Assembly: GCF_947502415.1 (NCBI RefSeq)
Contig: NZ_CANMZV010000010.1
Span: 122,286 to 186,285, forward strand
Origin: an uncultured Photobacterium sp.
GTDB lineage: Bacteria; Pseudomonadota; Gammaproteobacteria; Enterobacterales; Vibrionaceae
Direction of reading: 5' to 3'
DNA length: 64,000 nucleotides
Part shown: positions 34,944 through 44,359 of the stretch, piece after piece
Layout: each line of letters opens with the position of its first letter
Position numbering within the stretch: position 1 is the first letter of the stretch
Made by a program: the position numbers and the translations under genes
Notes under the pieces: model-generated
Databases searched by the model: none
Told to the model about the DNA's origin: nothing
What the model saw: the letters and a program-made list of their open reading frames with translations, nothing else

Positions 34944-37697
34944 TTAAATGTTGTCTGTCGGTTTGGTTCGGTTAGGGTGAAAACGGCGAACCAGATATTT
35001 TTCCAGTTCCACCAGAAACAGCACTGATGAGGCGATCAGAGTAATGTTAAACCAAGTGTTGGCATCAATTGCTGTCGTTGAAAACAGAAGCTGGAAAGGC
35101 AGCAGATAAGTAAAGCCAAGCTGAAAAACAATCAATACAGCGATAGCCAGCAGAATAAAGCGGTTACCGGTGAATCCTTCCCATGAAAAAACAGAGCCGG
35201 TGATATAGCGCGAATTGAACAGGTAGAAGATTTCAAACATCACCAGAGTATTCACGGCAGCAGTTCTTGCGTAATCCACGCTTTGTCCGTTCCCTGTCTC
35301 CCAAAGAAAAATACCTAATGTTCCGCACATAAGAACGAATGATACAAAGATAATCCGCCAGGTCAGCAGGGTATCAAGCATAGGTTCATCAGCATCACGT
35401 GGTGGACGTTTCATCACCTCGCTCTCTGGAGGCTCAAAACCAAGTGACAGGGCAAGGGTGACGGTAGTAATCATATTGATCCAGAGAATTTGCACTGGGG
35501 TCAGCGGGAGTTGGTGAAAGCCGTAGGCGACAGCTGCAATGATACAAAGTGAAACGCCGCCGCTGGTCGGTAGGATAAACAAAATCGCTTTTTTCAGGTT
35601 GTCGTATACAGTCCGTCCTTCTTCGACAGCGTAGGCAATGGAGGCAAAGTTATCGTCGGCAAGTACCATTTCAGAGGCTTCTTTTGCGGCTTCAGTCCCA
35701 TTTTTGCCCATGGCTGTGCCGACATCACAACGCCTGAGTGCAGGGGCATCGTTAACGCCGTCACCCGTCATAGCAACGATAGCTCTTTTTTGCTTGAGAG
35801 CGTTAATCAGGCGGACTTTATGCTCAGGACTGACTCTGGCATAAACATCAACATTATCGACTTCGTTCTGAAGTTGTTTGTCTGTGAGGTGCTGAAGTTG
35901 TTGTCCGGTCAGGACATTATCAGGATTTAGTAATTTTAATCGTTGGGCGATCGCTTTTGCTGTCATCGCATGATCCCCGGTGATCATCTTTACTCTGATC
36001 CCTGCTTGCTTGCACTTGCTTACTGCCCTGATGGCTTCTTCCCTTGGTGGATCGATCAACCCGAACAACCCCAGCATGATGAAATCTTCTTCAACATCGA
36101 CAAACCTCAGCTCTTTCTGGCCTTTACGTGCCGGTTTGTAGGCAACAGCCAGTACACGCTGTCCCTGCGAGGCTAATTGCTCGATGTGTTGTTGCCAGAA
36201 CTGGTGGTCCACTTGCTCAAGTGAGGAGTTGGTTTTTTGCTGTTCACACATTTCCAGCACCCGTTCAGGGGCACCTTTGACGAAGATAAAGCTATCTTTG
36301 CTGTGATCGTGATTATGACTGTGGTGCAGGGTTGCCATAAATCGGTGTTCTGACTCGAACGGGATTAGATCATCCCGAGGGTATAGTTTTGTCTCAGTAT
36401 CCTGTTCCTGTCCGGTTTTCAACCCAGCAACCAGAAGCGCTCCCTCCATTGGATCGCCATGCACACACCAGGCATGGCTGTTTTGCTCTAGTGAGGCGTC
36501 GTTACACAAAACGGCTGCTCGTATCATTTCAGTGAGCAAAGGTTGTTCGTCTGCTTGAACGGTTTGCTCTCCAACCATAACAACACCGTGGGGGTCATAT
36601 CCGGTACCGGTGAGCGTGTAGAGAGTATTTGCTGTGACAATGGAACGTGCAGTCATTTCATTTCGGGTGATGGTGCCAGTTTTATCGGTACAGATAACAC
36701 TGACAGAGCCTAGCGTCTCAACCGCCGGCAGGCGGCGGATAATGGCATTACGGCGTGCCATGCGCTGTACACCAATAGCCAGTGTGATGGTCATGATAGC
36801 AGGTAAGCCTTCGGGAATAGCGGCAACGGCAATACTGACCGCCGCCAGGAACATTTGGGTAGCAGAAAAATCACGTAGGAAGACACCGATAACGAAAGTT
36901 GCCAGCGCGATGGCAAGGATCCATGCTGTCAGCCACCGGGCAAAGCGGGTCATCTGAATTAATAGTGGTGTGGTTTCATGTTCGACTTCAGAAACAAGGG
37001 TGCTGATTCGACCAATTTCAGTGTCTGAACCGGTAGCAACGACAATGCCGCAGGCCTGACCGTGAGTAACCAGGGTGCCTGAAAACGCCATGCAGAAACG
37101 ATCGCCAAGGATTGTGTCCGATTCGACCGAAGCTGTGTTCTTTTCCACAGCGACAGATTCCCCTGTGAGCACAGCTTCATTGATCTGAAAACTTTTGACC
37201 TTAAATAGCCGGAGATCGGCCGGTACTTTATCGCCTGATTGGAGTAGAACAACATCCCCGCAGACGAGTTCTTCTGCGGGGATTGTCATTTGGCGGTTAC
37301 CCCTGATAATCAGAGCATTAGGAGATAGCATCTGCCGTATTGCCTTGAGGGCATCTTCAGCTTTGCCTTCCTGAATGAAACCGATAGCAGCATTGATCAG
37401 AACGACCCCAAGGATCACGCCGGCATCCAGCCAATGGCCGAGAATAGCTGTGGTTACGCAAGCAATAAGAAGTACATAAACCAGAATGTTATGGAATTGG
37501 TAAAGGAAGCGAACTAAGGGACTTCGCCGTTTAGCTTCAGGCAGTTTATTCGGCCCATCGCGATTTAATCTTTCCCTGGCCTGTGGTTCGCTGAGGCCCT
37601 CTAATGACGATGTTAACTTTTCGGTTATGTGCTCAAGCGTTTCAGCATGCCAAGGCGGGAATGGAGATGCTGACTGCTGGTGGTGGCCGTCTTTCAT
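34944..37697 (-). CDS. P-type cation-transporting ATPase (Ca2+/PMR-like, P2 type)
   Basis: 917 residues. It has an N-terminal cation-ATPase segment (WHAETLEHITEKL...GLSEPQARERL), the actuator-domain LTGES motif, PEGLPA in M4, the phosphorylation site DKTGTITRNEM, KGAPERV in the nucleotide-binding domain, TGDHAMTAKAIA and MTGDGVNDAPAL. M6 reads WINMITTVTLALSLGFEPPE. There is no CPC or heavy-metal domain, so a P2-type Ca2+-, Na+- or K+-like pump is indicated; the ion is not certain. The loop near residue 455 has a His-rich stretch (HHSHNHDH). The ATG at 37697 has AGGAGA upstream. Upstream in-frame codons to 37883 encode no family sequence. Confidence 0.9.
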   Translation of the reverse strand: MKDGHHQQSASPFPPWHAETLEHITEKLTSSLEGLSEPQARERLNRDGPNKLPEAKRRSPLVRFLYQFHNILVYVLLIACVTTAILGHWLDAGVILGVVLINAAIGFIQEGKAEDALKAIRQMLSPNALIIRGNRQMTIPAEELVCGDVVLLQSGDKVPADLRLFKVKSFQINEAVLTGESVAVEKNTASVESDTILGDRFCMAFSGTLVTHGQACGIVVATGSDTEIGRISTLVSEVEHETTPLLIQMTRFARWLTAWILAIALATFVIGVFLRDFSATQMFLAAVSIAVAAIPEGLPAIMTITLAIGVQRMARRNAIIRRLPAVETLGSVSVICTDKTGTITRNEMTARSIVTANTLYTLTGTGYDPHGVVMVGEQTVQADEQPLLTEMIRAAVLCNDASLEQNSHAWCVHGDPMEGALLVAGLKTGQEQDTETKLYPRDDLIPFESEHRFMATLHHSHNHDHSKDSFIFVKGAPERVLEMCEQQKTNSSLEQVDHQFWQQHIEQLASQGQRVLAVAYKPARKGQKELRFVDVEEDFIMLGLFGLIDPPREEAIRAVSKCKQAGIRVKMITGDHAMTAKAIAQRLKLLNPDNVLTGQQLQHLTDKQLQNEVDNVDVYARVSPEHKVRLINALKQKRAIVAMTGDGVNDAPALRRCDVGTAMGKNGTEAAKEASEMVLADDNFASIAYAVEEGRTVYDNLKKAILFILPTSGGVSLCIIAAVAYGFHQLPLTPVQILWINMITTVTLALSLGFEPPESEVMKRPPRDADEPMLDTLLTWRIIFVSFVLMCGTLGIFLWETGNGQSVDYARTAAVNTLVMFEIFYLFNSRYITGSVFSWEGFTGNRFILLAIAVLIVFQLGFTYLLPFQLLFSTTAIDANTWFNITLIASSVLFLVELEKYLVRRFHPNRTKPTDNI

Positions 37698-37980
37698 CCA
37701 TGTTCTCCTTAATCCAACATCTAACCCCTTAAGAACTAAAACTAAGTTAAGCACACAGCAGGAAATAATCAGGATGGAATCGGGATTGTTGAGAGTTTTG
37801 ACACATTTATCAGAGTTGTTTATCTGCAATGTGAAAGCAAAATCATCCACATTTATTAGGGTTTTATATTGATAAAACAGCAATCTGGACTAGCTTAAAA
37901 GCATATTTTTATTTTGTTATTCACCTTGTCTTGTCATTTTGAGAACGGGTATTTGACTGGTTTTTTTCCAAGGAGTTGGC

Positions 37981-38817
37981 ATGGCTGATCTTTACGGTTT
38001 TGATGCGTTTTCTCCCAAACAAATTGCAGAAAAAGTCGATACGCTCGGAGTCACGAAAGCAAGGTTGCCACTGCTATCTATGGTGATGCTGGGGGTGTTG
38101 GCTGGCGCATTTATTGGTCTCGGCGCTTTGTATTTCACCCTGGTTAAATCTGACGCCTCTTTCAGTTATGCCACCGGGCAGGTTCTTGGCGGCATGATGT
38201 TTTCGATGGGTTTGCTGCTGGTTGTTGTGGCTGGGGCTGAACTCTTTACCGGGAATAATTTGTTAGCAATGGCTTGGGCGGATAACAAAATTACTACCGC
38301 AGAGCTGATGAAAAACTGGCTGGTTGTCTGTGTGTCTAATTTTGTCGGTGCGACAGGGCTGGCGATTTTGGTTTTCCTTTCCGGTCATACCGACCTTAAT
38401 AACGGTGCGATTGCCGCGGTTTATCTCAAGATTGCGGAAACGAAATGTGACATGCCATTCTGGACCGCTTTTTTTCGCGGTGTGCTCTGTAATGTGCTGG
38501 TGTGTATGGCGGTGTGGATGGCACTGGCCGGGCGTAGTGTGATTGATAAAGCGGTGGCGATTATCTTCCCGATTTCAGCTTTCGTTGCCGCCGGTTTTGA
38601 GCACAGCATCGCTAATATGTATTTCATCCCGTTGGCGATGTTGCTGAAAATATCCGGTGATGCCGGGATTGCCGCGGAGTCGGTCACTATGCTGGGGTTT
38701 GTCGGCAACCTGATCCCAGTGATTCTCGGGAACCTTGTCGGTGGTAGTGTGCTGGTGGGCCTTGTTTATCACGTGATTTACCTCAGAGGGGCGAACCCGA
38801 CTAAGCCGAAGGATTAA
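37981..38817 (+). CDS. Formate/nitrite transporter family channel
   Basis: 278 residues and six hydrophobic helices. FNT signatures are GAFIGLGALYFTLV, GAELFTGNNLL (the omega-loop region with Thr), NWLVVCVSNFVGA, a NVLVCMAVWMA segment in TM4 and AGFEHSIANMYFIPLA (conserved His of the pore). Family members are pentameric inner-membrane formate or nitrite channels. Being first in an operon with formate dehydrogenase and electron-transfer subunits makes formate the likely substrate, imported for oxidation. AAGGAG lies 7 nt before the ATG. Confidence 0.92.
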   Translation: MADLYGFDAFSPKQIAEKVDTLGVTKARLPLLSMVMLGVLAGAFIGLGALYFTLVKSDASFSYATGQVLGGMMFSMGLLLVVVAGAELFTGNNLLAMAWADNKITTAELMKNWLVVCVSNFVGATGLAILVFLSGHTDLNNGAIAAVYLKIAETKCDMPFWTAFFRGVLCNVLVCMAVWMALAGRSVIDKAVAIIFPISAFVAAGFEHSIANMYFIPLAMLLKISGDAGIAAESVTMLGFVGNLIPVILGNLVGGSVLVGLVYHVIYLRGANPTKPKD

Positions 38818-38909
38818 TCTTACTGATTTTATGGCGCTATCTCATGCCTGCTTCTATTGAGGTTCGGCATGATTGCTATACTCAGACCAATATTCGACAT
38901 AGGCTGTGT

Positions 38910-41006
38910 ATGACGATGACTTCTTCAATTGTTAAAACTGTCTGTCCGTTTTGCGGTGTAGGTTGCGGGATTAACCTGAAAGTCGATGAAAACGGAATGC
39001 TCACGAGTGTTGAGCCTTTGCCCAACCATCCGATGAGTCACGGTAAACTTTGTGAAAAAGGCTGGAGTACAGCCTATGCCATTAATCCGGACAACCGGAT
39101 TACCGAACCTCTCAAACGTATCAAAGATCATTTCGAGGTAATCACCTGGGATGAAGCGCTGGACACTATCAGCAGTTCACTGAAGGATGTGCTGGAAGAG
39201 TCTGGCCCTGCAGCCGTTGGGGTGATCAGTAGTGCCCGTGCCACCAATGAAGATAACTACGCAGCCCAGAAGCTTGCCCGAGCGGTGCTCAGAACCAACA
39301 ATGTCGATCACTGCGCCCGAATTTGTCATAGCCCGACAGTGGCCGGGTTAAAGCAAGCATTAGGTTCAGGAGCGATGACCAACAGTGCCAAAGACATCTT
39401 TGCCACTGATCTTATTCTCGTTATCGGCGCAGATCCGACAGAAAATCACAGCGTGTTCGGCGGACAGATATTCGAAGCGCAGCAAAAAGGGGCGAAGTTG
39501 ATTGTCATCGACCCCAGAGTTACTCGTCTTGCCAAGGTTGCTGATATGCATGTTCAGCTTCGGCCGGGAAGTAATATCGCGCTGCTCAATGCGATGCTGC
39601 ATGTCATCATCAAAGAGAACTGGCACAACCAGGATTTTATCCGCCAGCGTTGTGAAGGTTTTGACGAACTGGCGAAGAATGTTGAGGATGTCACGCCCGA
39701 GTCAGTTGAGGAATATACAGGTGTCAGTACCGAGCTGATACGGCAAGTAGCTAAAGCATACAGCCAGGTGAAAAGCGCCATGATCCTATACGGTATGGGG
39801 ATCACCCAGTTCGTCAGCGGGACACAGAGTGTGATTGGTCTTTCTAACCTGGCGTTGGTCTGCGGTCATATAGGCCGCCAGGGAACGGGAATTAATCCGC
39901 TGCGGGGACAGAATAATGTGCAGGGAGCCTGTGACATGGGTTGTCTGCCTAATGTCTATCCTGGTTATCAGGGGGCGGACAGTGCCGATATTCAGGCTAA
40001 GTTTTCGCAGGCCTGGCTGGGGGATGTTGCCGTTCAGCCAGGACTGACTTCACTGGGAATGACTAAAGCGACTTTGTCGGGAGATTTTCGCGCGCTTATT
40101 TTGTTTGGCGAGGATCCTGTGGTAACAGATCCGGATCAGAACCATGTTAAAGCTGCCCTTAAAGCACTGGATTTGCTGGTTGTTGCCGAGCTGACGATGA
40201 CAGAAACGGCTAAACTAGCGGATATTATTTTGCCTGCCGCTTCGTTTGCTGAAAAAGAGGGCACTTTTACTAACTGTGAGCGCCGGGTTCAGCGGATCAC
40301 TCAAGCTCTCAGTCCTCCCGGTTCAGCAATGGGTGACTGGCAGTGGCTGAAAGCTTTAGCTGAGCGCCTTGGTAGCAATCAGCTGAGCTGGGCAAACAGT
40401 GAGGAAGTGTTTGATGAAATGGCATCGCTGACGCCGTCCTATCAGGGCATGAGTTATGAAGCGATTGATAGTGCCCAAGGCTTGCAGTGGCCATGTAACA
40501 AGGACGCACCACTGGGAACTGAGATTCTGCACCGCGATACCTTTCCTATCGGAAAAGCAAAATTGATCCCGGTTCATTACACTGAAATTGATGAACCGGC
40601 TGATGAGCAGTATCCATTGTTGCTGACCACCAACCGGCTTCATTTCCATTATGGCTGTGGTTCCATGACCCGAAAATCTCCTTTGCTTGAACGGGAAATT
40701 CCGCCGGGTGTGCTGTTTATTAATCCTGACGACGCCCGTTCGCTCAAAATCACTCGTTATGCGCCAGTGGGAGTTCGTTCCCGCCGTGGCTATATCGAGA
40801 CCCGTGCCATGATCACCGACGATGTGCCGCCGGGTTTGGTGAGTATGCCTTACCATTTCAAGGAAGCACCTTCTAATCAGCTAACTAATACCGCGCAAGA
40901 TCCGATCACCAAAATGCCGGAGCTGAAGGCATGTGCTGTGGTGGTGTTCCCGTTGCCTTCAGGGCAAGACCCTAAAGATGTTCAGTGCTTATGGGAGGAG
41001 CAATAA
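38910..41006 (+). CDS. Molybdopterin formate dehydrogenase catalytic subunit (Cys type)
   Basis: About 698 residues, FdhF-like. A [4Fe-4S] site is formed by CPFCGVGC (Cys12, 15, 19) and KLCEKGW (Cys48). The metal site is HCARICHSPTVAGL, with Cys139 where E. coli FDH-H has selenocysteine, and the following His is kept. Further markers are ATNEDNYAAQK, VIGADPTENH, RGQNNVQGACDMG, MTETAKLADIILPA and the C-terminal bis-MGD domain (THRLHFHYGCGSMTRKS-like). There is no N-terminal ferredoxin extension and no Tat signal, so it is cytoplasmic. I start at ATG 38910 because the homologous sequence begins there; ATG 38844 adds 22 unrelated residues. The gene ends 2 nt before the next one. Confidence 0.9.
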   Translation: MTMTSSIVKTVCPFCGVGCGINLKVDENGMLTSVEPLPNHPMSHGKLCEKGWSTAYAINPDNRITEPLKRIKDHFEVITWDEALDTISSSLKDVLEESGPAAVGVISSARATNEDNYAAQKLARAVLRTNNVDHCARICHSPTVAGLKQALGSGAMTNSAKDIFATDLILVIGADPTENHSVFGGQIFEAQQKGAKLIVIDPRVTRLAKVADMHVQLRPGSNIALLNAMLHVIIKENWHNQDFIRQRCEGFDELAKNVEDVTPESVEEYTGVSTELIRQVAKAYSQVKSAMILYGMGITQFVSGTQSVIGLSNLALVCGHIGRQGTGINPLRGQNNVQGACDMGCLPNVYPGYQGADSADIQAKFSQAWLGDVAVQPGLTSLGMTKATLSGDFRALILFGEDPVVTDPDQNHVKAALKALDLLVVAELTMTETAKLADIILPAASFAEKEGTFTNCERRVQRITQALSPPGSAMGDWQWLKALAERLGSNQLSWANSEEVFDEMASLTPSYQGMSYEAIDSAQGLQWPCNKDAPLGTEILHRDTFPIGKAKLIPVHYTEIDEPADEQYPLLLTTNRLHFHYGCGSMTRKSPLLEREIPPGVLFINPDDARSLKITRYAPVGVRSRRGYIETRAMITDDVPPGLVSMPYHFKEAPSNQLTNTAQDPITKMPELKACAVVVFPLPSGQDPKDVQCLWEEQ

Positions 41007-41007
41007 G

Positions 41008-42039
41008 ATGCAGCAATATTTGCTAGAGTCGCTAGCTGAGTTACAGTGTCACCTGTCTGGTGCGCGTCGATTTTATCAAGTGGTGGAGCAGGGGAACGGC
41101 GAGGCTTGTTGGCAACAGGTAGAACAAGCGGTGTTTCCGCCATTAATCTCACTGCAGCCGCAAAGCTCAGCAAAGGGTTTTTTCTTTGCCGAAAGGGAGC
41201 CGTTGTATACTTTTGACGGGAAGTTCTTTCGTGAAACGATACCTGAGCCGGAACCATTTGTACTATTTGGCGTTCATAGCTGTGATTTAACAGCCATTAA
41301 CTATCAGGATACATTTTTCGAGCAAGACCCGTATTATCAGGCTCGCCGCAAACAGGCGCTGCTGGTGGGTATTGACTGTACCCACCCGTGCAAAAACGGG
41401 TTTTGTTATATGGTCAATGCCGGTCCCGGCGTGCGCGACGAAACGGCTGATTTGATCCTTCATCCATTGGAGGAAGGACACTGGCTGCTGGTGGCAGTAA
41501 CGGCACGAGGGAAGGAAGCCATACATGGTATGTCGCTGACTCCGGCTTCTTCTCATGAGATGAACTTGCGATGGGATAATCTTAGCCATTGCGAGCATGA
41601 GTTCGAGGATCATTCGTATATTCAGCAAGGTATTGAAATCATCAATCGGGATGAACCGTCGGAAGAGTTCTGGCAGAAGGTCGGTATTCAGTGTTTAGCC
41701 TGTTCAGGCTGTACAACCTTGTGCCCGACTTGCTCATGCTATGGCACCCAGACTCACAAACTGGTTAGCGATAATGTAGATGTGAATCCAGAATCTAGTG
41801 AGCAGGTCAGATTCTGGGATTCTTGTCTGTATGAAGGCTTTCAGCGTGAAGCTAGTTTCCATAACCCTGCAGAGCAAGCGGGAGAGAGGGTTAAACGATT
41901 CTGGTATCACAAGTTTAGCGATGATTTTTTACCAGAGTTTGGTCGTTATGGTTGTGTCGGTTGTGGCCGTTGTGAGCAAGTATGCCCGGGAGTGATAGGT
42001 GTTCATTCGATAATGAAAAGGATAGTCAACGATGCATAA
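41008..42039 (+). CDS. Iron-sulfur electron-transfer subunit (sulfhydrogenase beta-like)
   Basis: 343 residues. The N-terminal two-thirds is the domain typical of HydB/HyhB-type beta subunits of cytoplasmic NAD(P)-linked hydrogenases and of anaerobic sulfite reductase subunit A (FVLFGVHSCDLTAI, DCTHPCKNGFCYMVN). The C-terminal part carries two ferredoxin-like Cys clusters, CLACSGCTTLCPTCSC and CVGCGRCEQVCPG, for two [4Fe-4S] clusters. No hydrogenase large or small subunit genes are here, so it should pass electrons between formate dehydrogenase and the flavoprotein that follows. GGAGGAG precedes ATG 41008. It overlaps the next gene by 8 nt. Confidence 0.85.
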   Translation: MQQYLLESLAELQCHLSGARRFYQVVEQGNGEACWQQVEQAVFPPLISLQPQSSAKGFFFAEREPLYTFDGKFFRETIPEPEPFVLFGVHSCDLTAINYQDTFFEQDPYYQARRKQALLVGIDCTHPCKNGFCYMVNAGPGVRDETADLILHPLEEGHWLLVAVTARGKEAIHGMSLTPASSHEMNLRWDNLSHCEHEFEDHSYIQQGIEIINRDEPSEEFWQKVGIQCLACSGCTTLCPTCSCYGTQTHKLVSDNVDVNPESSEQVRFWDSCLYEGFQREASFHNPAEQAGERVKRFWYHKFSDDFLPEFGRYGCVGCGRCEQVCPGVIGVHSIMKRIVNDA

Positions 42040-42877
42040 TCTAACGCCTTCGGCAGTACAGTTGATTGACTTCTACGATGATGGTGAACAAGCCAGGCAT
42101 TTTCATTTTCGTTTGATTGGTGCTTCGGAAAGTCAGAGTAGCCACTCTGACTGGCAGCATGTAAAAACAGGGCAATTTTTTATGCTTTGCCTGCCAGAAG
42201 TGGGGGAAGCTCCGTTTACTTTTACTCAGGTTCCCGACGAGGACGGTAATTTTCGTGCACTGGTGCGCCGGATGGGCTCAGTAACATCTGCACTTTTTAA
42301 GCTGGAGGCTGGTCAGGTTCTCGGAGCTCGCGGACCGTATGGAATCGGCTGGCCAATGGATAAGATTGCTGATAAGCGTATCCTGGTAGTAGGTGGCGGT
42401 TGTGGCTTAGCACCTTTGGTTGGATTGGTCGATAAGCTTATCGAGCAGCAAAATTACACTCAGCTGACGGTGGTATATGGTGCCCGTAACCGTCAGGCAA
42501 AAATGTTGAATCCTGAACGAGCAAAATGGCAGCAGTATATCCCCGTTTTCAATATGGTAGAAAACGGGGAGACGAACGGTGATGAAAATGAGTACAGCGG
42601 AACGCCGATTGATATTATGCCGACAGTGCTCGATAGTTTTGGGGAATTACCTGATATCGTATTGCTTGCCGGGCCTGAAGCCATGATGTTTGGTTTGGCA
42701 GAGTATCTTGTCGCTTATGGTATTTCAGATCATTCTATCTATTTGTCGATTGAGCGCCGGATGCATTGTGGTGTCGGCACCTGCGGGCATTGCTATACAA
42801 AAAGCAAATATGTGTGTACCGACGGTCCGACATTTCGGTGGGATGAATTGAAGCAATACCTGCCCGCTAACCGCTAG
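42032..42877 (+). CDS. FAD/NAD(P)-binding [2Fe-2S] oxidoreductase subunit (sulfhydrogenase gamma-like)
   Basis: 281 residues of the ferredoxin-NADP reductase superfamily, PyrK/HydG branch. The N-terminal FAD-binding barrel (KTGQFFMLCLP, APFTFT) leads to an NAD(P)-binding domain (ILVVGGGCGLAPLVGL, VVYGARNR, VLLAGPEAMM). A C-terminal [2Fe-2S] site (CGVGTCGHCYTKSKYVCTDGP) has four Cys spaced as in dihydroorotate dehydrogenase B electron-transfer subunits. It probably reduces NAD+ or NADP+ with electrons from formate via the beta-like subunit. It is the last gene of the four-gene formate operon; I see no clear terminator after it. Confidence 0.87.
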   Translation: MHNLTPSAVQLIDFYDDGEQARHFHFRLIGASESQSSHSDWQHVKTGQFFMLCLPEVGEAPFTFTQVPDEDGNFRALVRRMGSVTSALFKLEAGQVLGARGPYGIGWPMDKIADKRILVVGGGCGLAPLVGLVDKLIEQQNYTQLTVVYGARNRQAKMLNPERAKWQQYIPVFNMVENGETNGDENEYSGTPIDIMPTVLDSFGELPDIVLLAGPEAMMFGLAEYLVAYGISDHSIYLSIERRMHCGVGTCGHCYTKSKYVCTDGPTFRWDELKQYLPANR

Positions 42878-42979
42878 GGATACACCTTAGGGACATTCTT
42901 TTGGACAGGTATTGTTATATGGTAGCAAAGCCTAACGTTTCATCTGTTCACATTTGCGATTGCTTTACTCATTTGAAAT

Positions 42980-43927
42980 TTATTTCGATAGTGAGTTTAG
43001 AAATTTGAGGCGATCTAACTCTTCTTGTGTCGGTGTGTAAGCATCGTCTGTTAATTCATTTAAGTCGAAATCAGCAATAGGGAATGTTTCTTGCGTGCTG
43101 CGTCCTCGGCGCTGTTTTTCAAATGGTGTATCTGTCATACGTTCGATTTGAACATTTTGTAACTGGTATGGCCCTTTTGTACCAAGCAATACGCTTTTGT
43201 GCACTTTAAGTTCCAGTAAGGAACTATTGCCTTCAGACAGTCTTTTCGAACTAGTTAATAAAGCAACAGGATCGCCATTTTGGGTAAACAGGTTGGCTTG
43301 AACACGGTATAGACCGGCTTGTAAGGCTTCGATATTAACCGGTATATATAAATCTGCGCCTTTCGCGGTCGGTAATTCAATACGGTTAATTTGAGCTACA
43401 GGCAAGCCGAAGGCCATTGAGGTTGTAATGGCATCCTCGCCTATGTCGAATTGAATTCGGGCCTTAACCAGTATTTCGTCAGGCCAATGAGCTTCGGTTG
43501 GAATAGTGGCTTCAGAGCCTTGGTTTGTTATCTGGGCAATAACTTCACGAGTTTCCTGATTGATAAGTTCAACGTCAATAGATTCTACTTTGGTGTTTGC
43601 ATCAATGTTTAGCTCCACTTGATCAGGGTAGCTGAAGTGATGTTTGTTAAGCTGGATAGCGGCTTCTTTGTATCCATAAATTAGCCATTGCCAGCGAGAG
43701 TGGTAAACGACAGGTAAATGGGTGGTGTGATGAGTATTCGGATTGAGTAAACCGGTATCATTGGCACTAAGCGGTTTCGAATAGGATGGGTAATGAATGG
43801 TTTTATTGTAACCTGAAGCGACGTTGCCAAACTGAGCGGATAATGGTTTATCTGATGTAGCCTCTGAAGTGGATGCTGCTACTGTGGAACAAGTGAAAGC
43901 CAAGCCTAGAAGGATAATTTTTCTCAT
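42980..43927 (-). CDS. Secreted protein of unknown function (possibly DUF4785)
   Basis: 315 residues with a signal peptide (MRKIILLGLAFTCSTVAAST, probable cleavage after VAA). The mature protein appears beta-rich, with two Ig-like stretches (VELNIDANTKVESIDVELI and YRVQANLFTQNGDPVALL). A segment LLGTKGPYQLQNVQIERM and an Asp/Glu-rich C-terminus follow. The layout reminds me of DUF4785 exported proteins of Vibrionaceae, but I am not sure. There is no lipobox and no enzymatic motif. It converges on the formate operon and stands alone, 430 nt downstream of ppsA. Confidence 0.65.
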   Translation of the reverse strand: MRKIILLGLAFTCSTVAASTSEATSDKPLSAQFGNVASGYNKTIHYPSYSKPLSANDTGLLNPNTHHTTHLPVVYHSRWQWLIYGYKEAAIQLNKHHFSYPDQVELNIDANTKVESIDVELINQETREVIAQITNQGSEATIPTEAHWPDEILVKARIQFDIGEDAITTSMAFGLPVAQINRIELPTAKGADLYIPVNIEALQAGLYRVQANLFTQNGDPVALLTSSKRLSEGNSSLLELKVHKSVLLGTKGPYQLQNVQIERMTDTPFEKQRRGRSTQETFPIADFDLNELTDDAYTPTQEELDRLKFLNSLSK

Positions 43928-44181
43928 AATGCATTCATAATAGGCACCGGAGTTATTCCCTGATGCTTATTCTATTGTCCTTTTATATCTGAATTAAAAT
44001 AACGAGAGTGCTTATATCTTCGTTATTTGTCATTGGTATTGCATATGCAATAAGTGAGTGGGGTGCTCATGATGTTTCTTATTTTTTTTCTGTCAAATCA
44101 TAGGAATGCAAAAAGCTTTGGCTCATAAGTATTTAGATATAAGCAGTAAGCCATTGAGTGATAATTGACTCAATCCTGACT

Positions 44182-44223
44182 GCAAGGGCAAGGGCAAGGG
44201 CAAGGGCAAGGGCAAGGGCAAAA
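44182..44223. repeat. GCAAGG tandem repeat, six copies
   Basis: Six perfect GCAAGG units (44182-44217) followed by GCAAAA. It is an intergenic simple-sequence repeat between ppsA and the secreted-protein gene, the second hexanucleotide repeat in this window. It is about 255 nt upstream of the secreted-protein start codon. Confidence 0.96.
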
Positions 44224-44259
44224 AGGTGCAGGTGTCGGCGTATTAGCTAACAGGTGCAA

Positions 44260-44320
44260 CATTACCTGCCCGTAAGTACTAACACTGGCATCAAGCACTT
44301 AGGATCTGGGACAGGTAATG
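44260..44320. repeat. Inverted repeat downstream of ppsA
   Basis: CATTACCTG (44260-44268) pairs with CAGGTAATG (44312-44320). CCC (44269-44271) and GGG (44308-44310) extend the stem across one unpaired A. The loop is about 36 nt. It may be an mRNA 3'-end structure for ppsA, which ends at 44360 on the minus strand. No T-run follows. Confidence 0.5.
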
Positions 44321-44359
44321 AATTTGCAGGCATTCAGTTCATAGAATAGAGGTTTCGCA

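Noticed and set aside
39318..39330. Selenocysteine in the formate dehydrogenase
   Set aside because: The codon at the catalytic position (residue 139) is a normal Cys codon, not TGA, so no SECIS element is expected.
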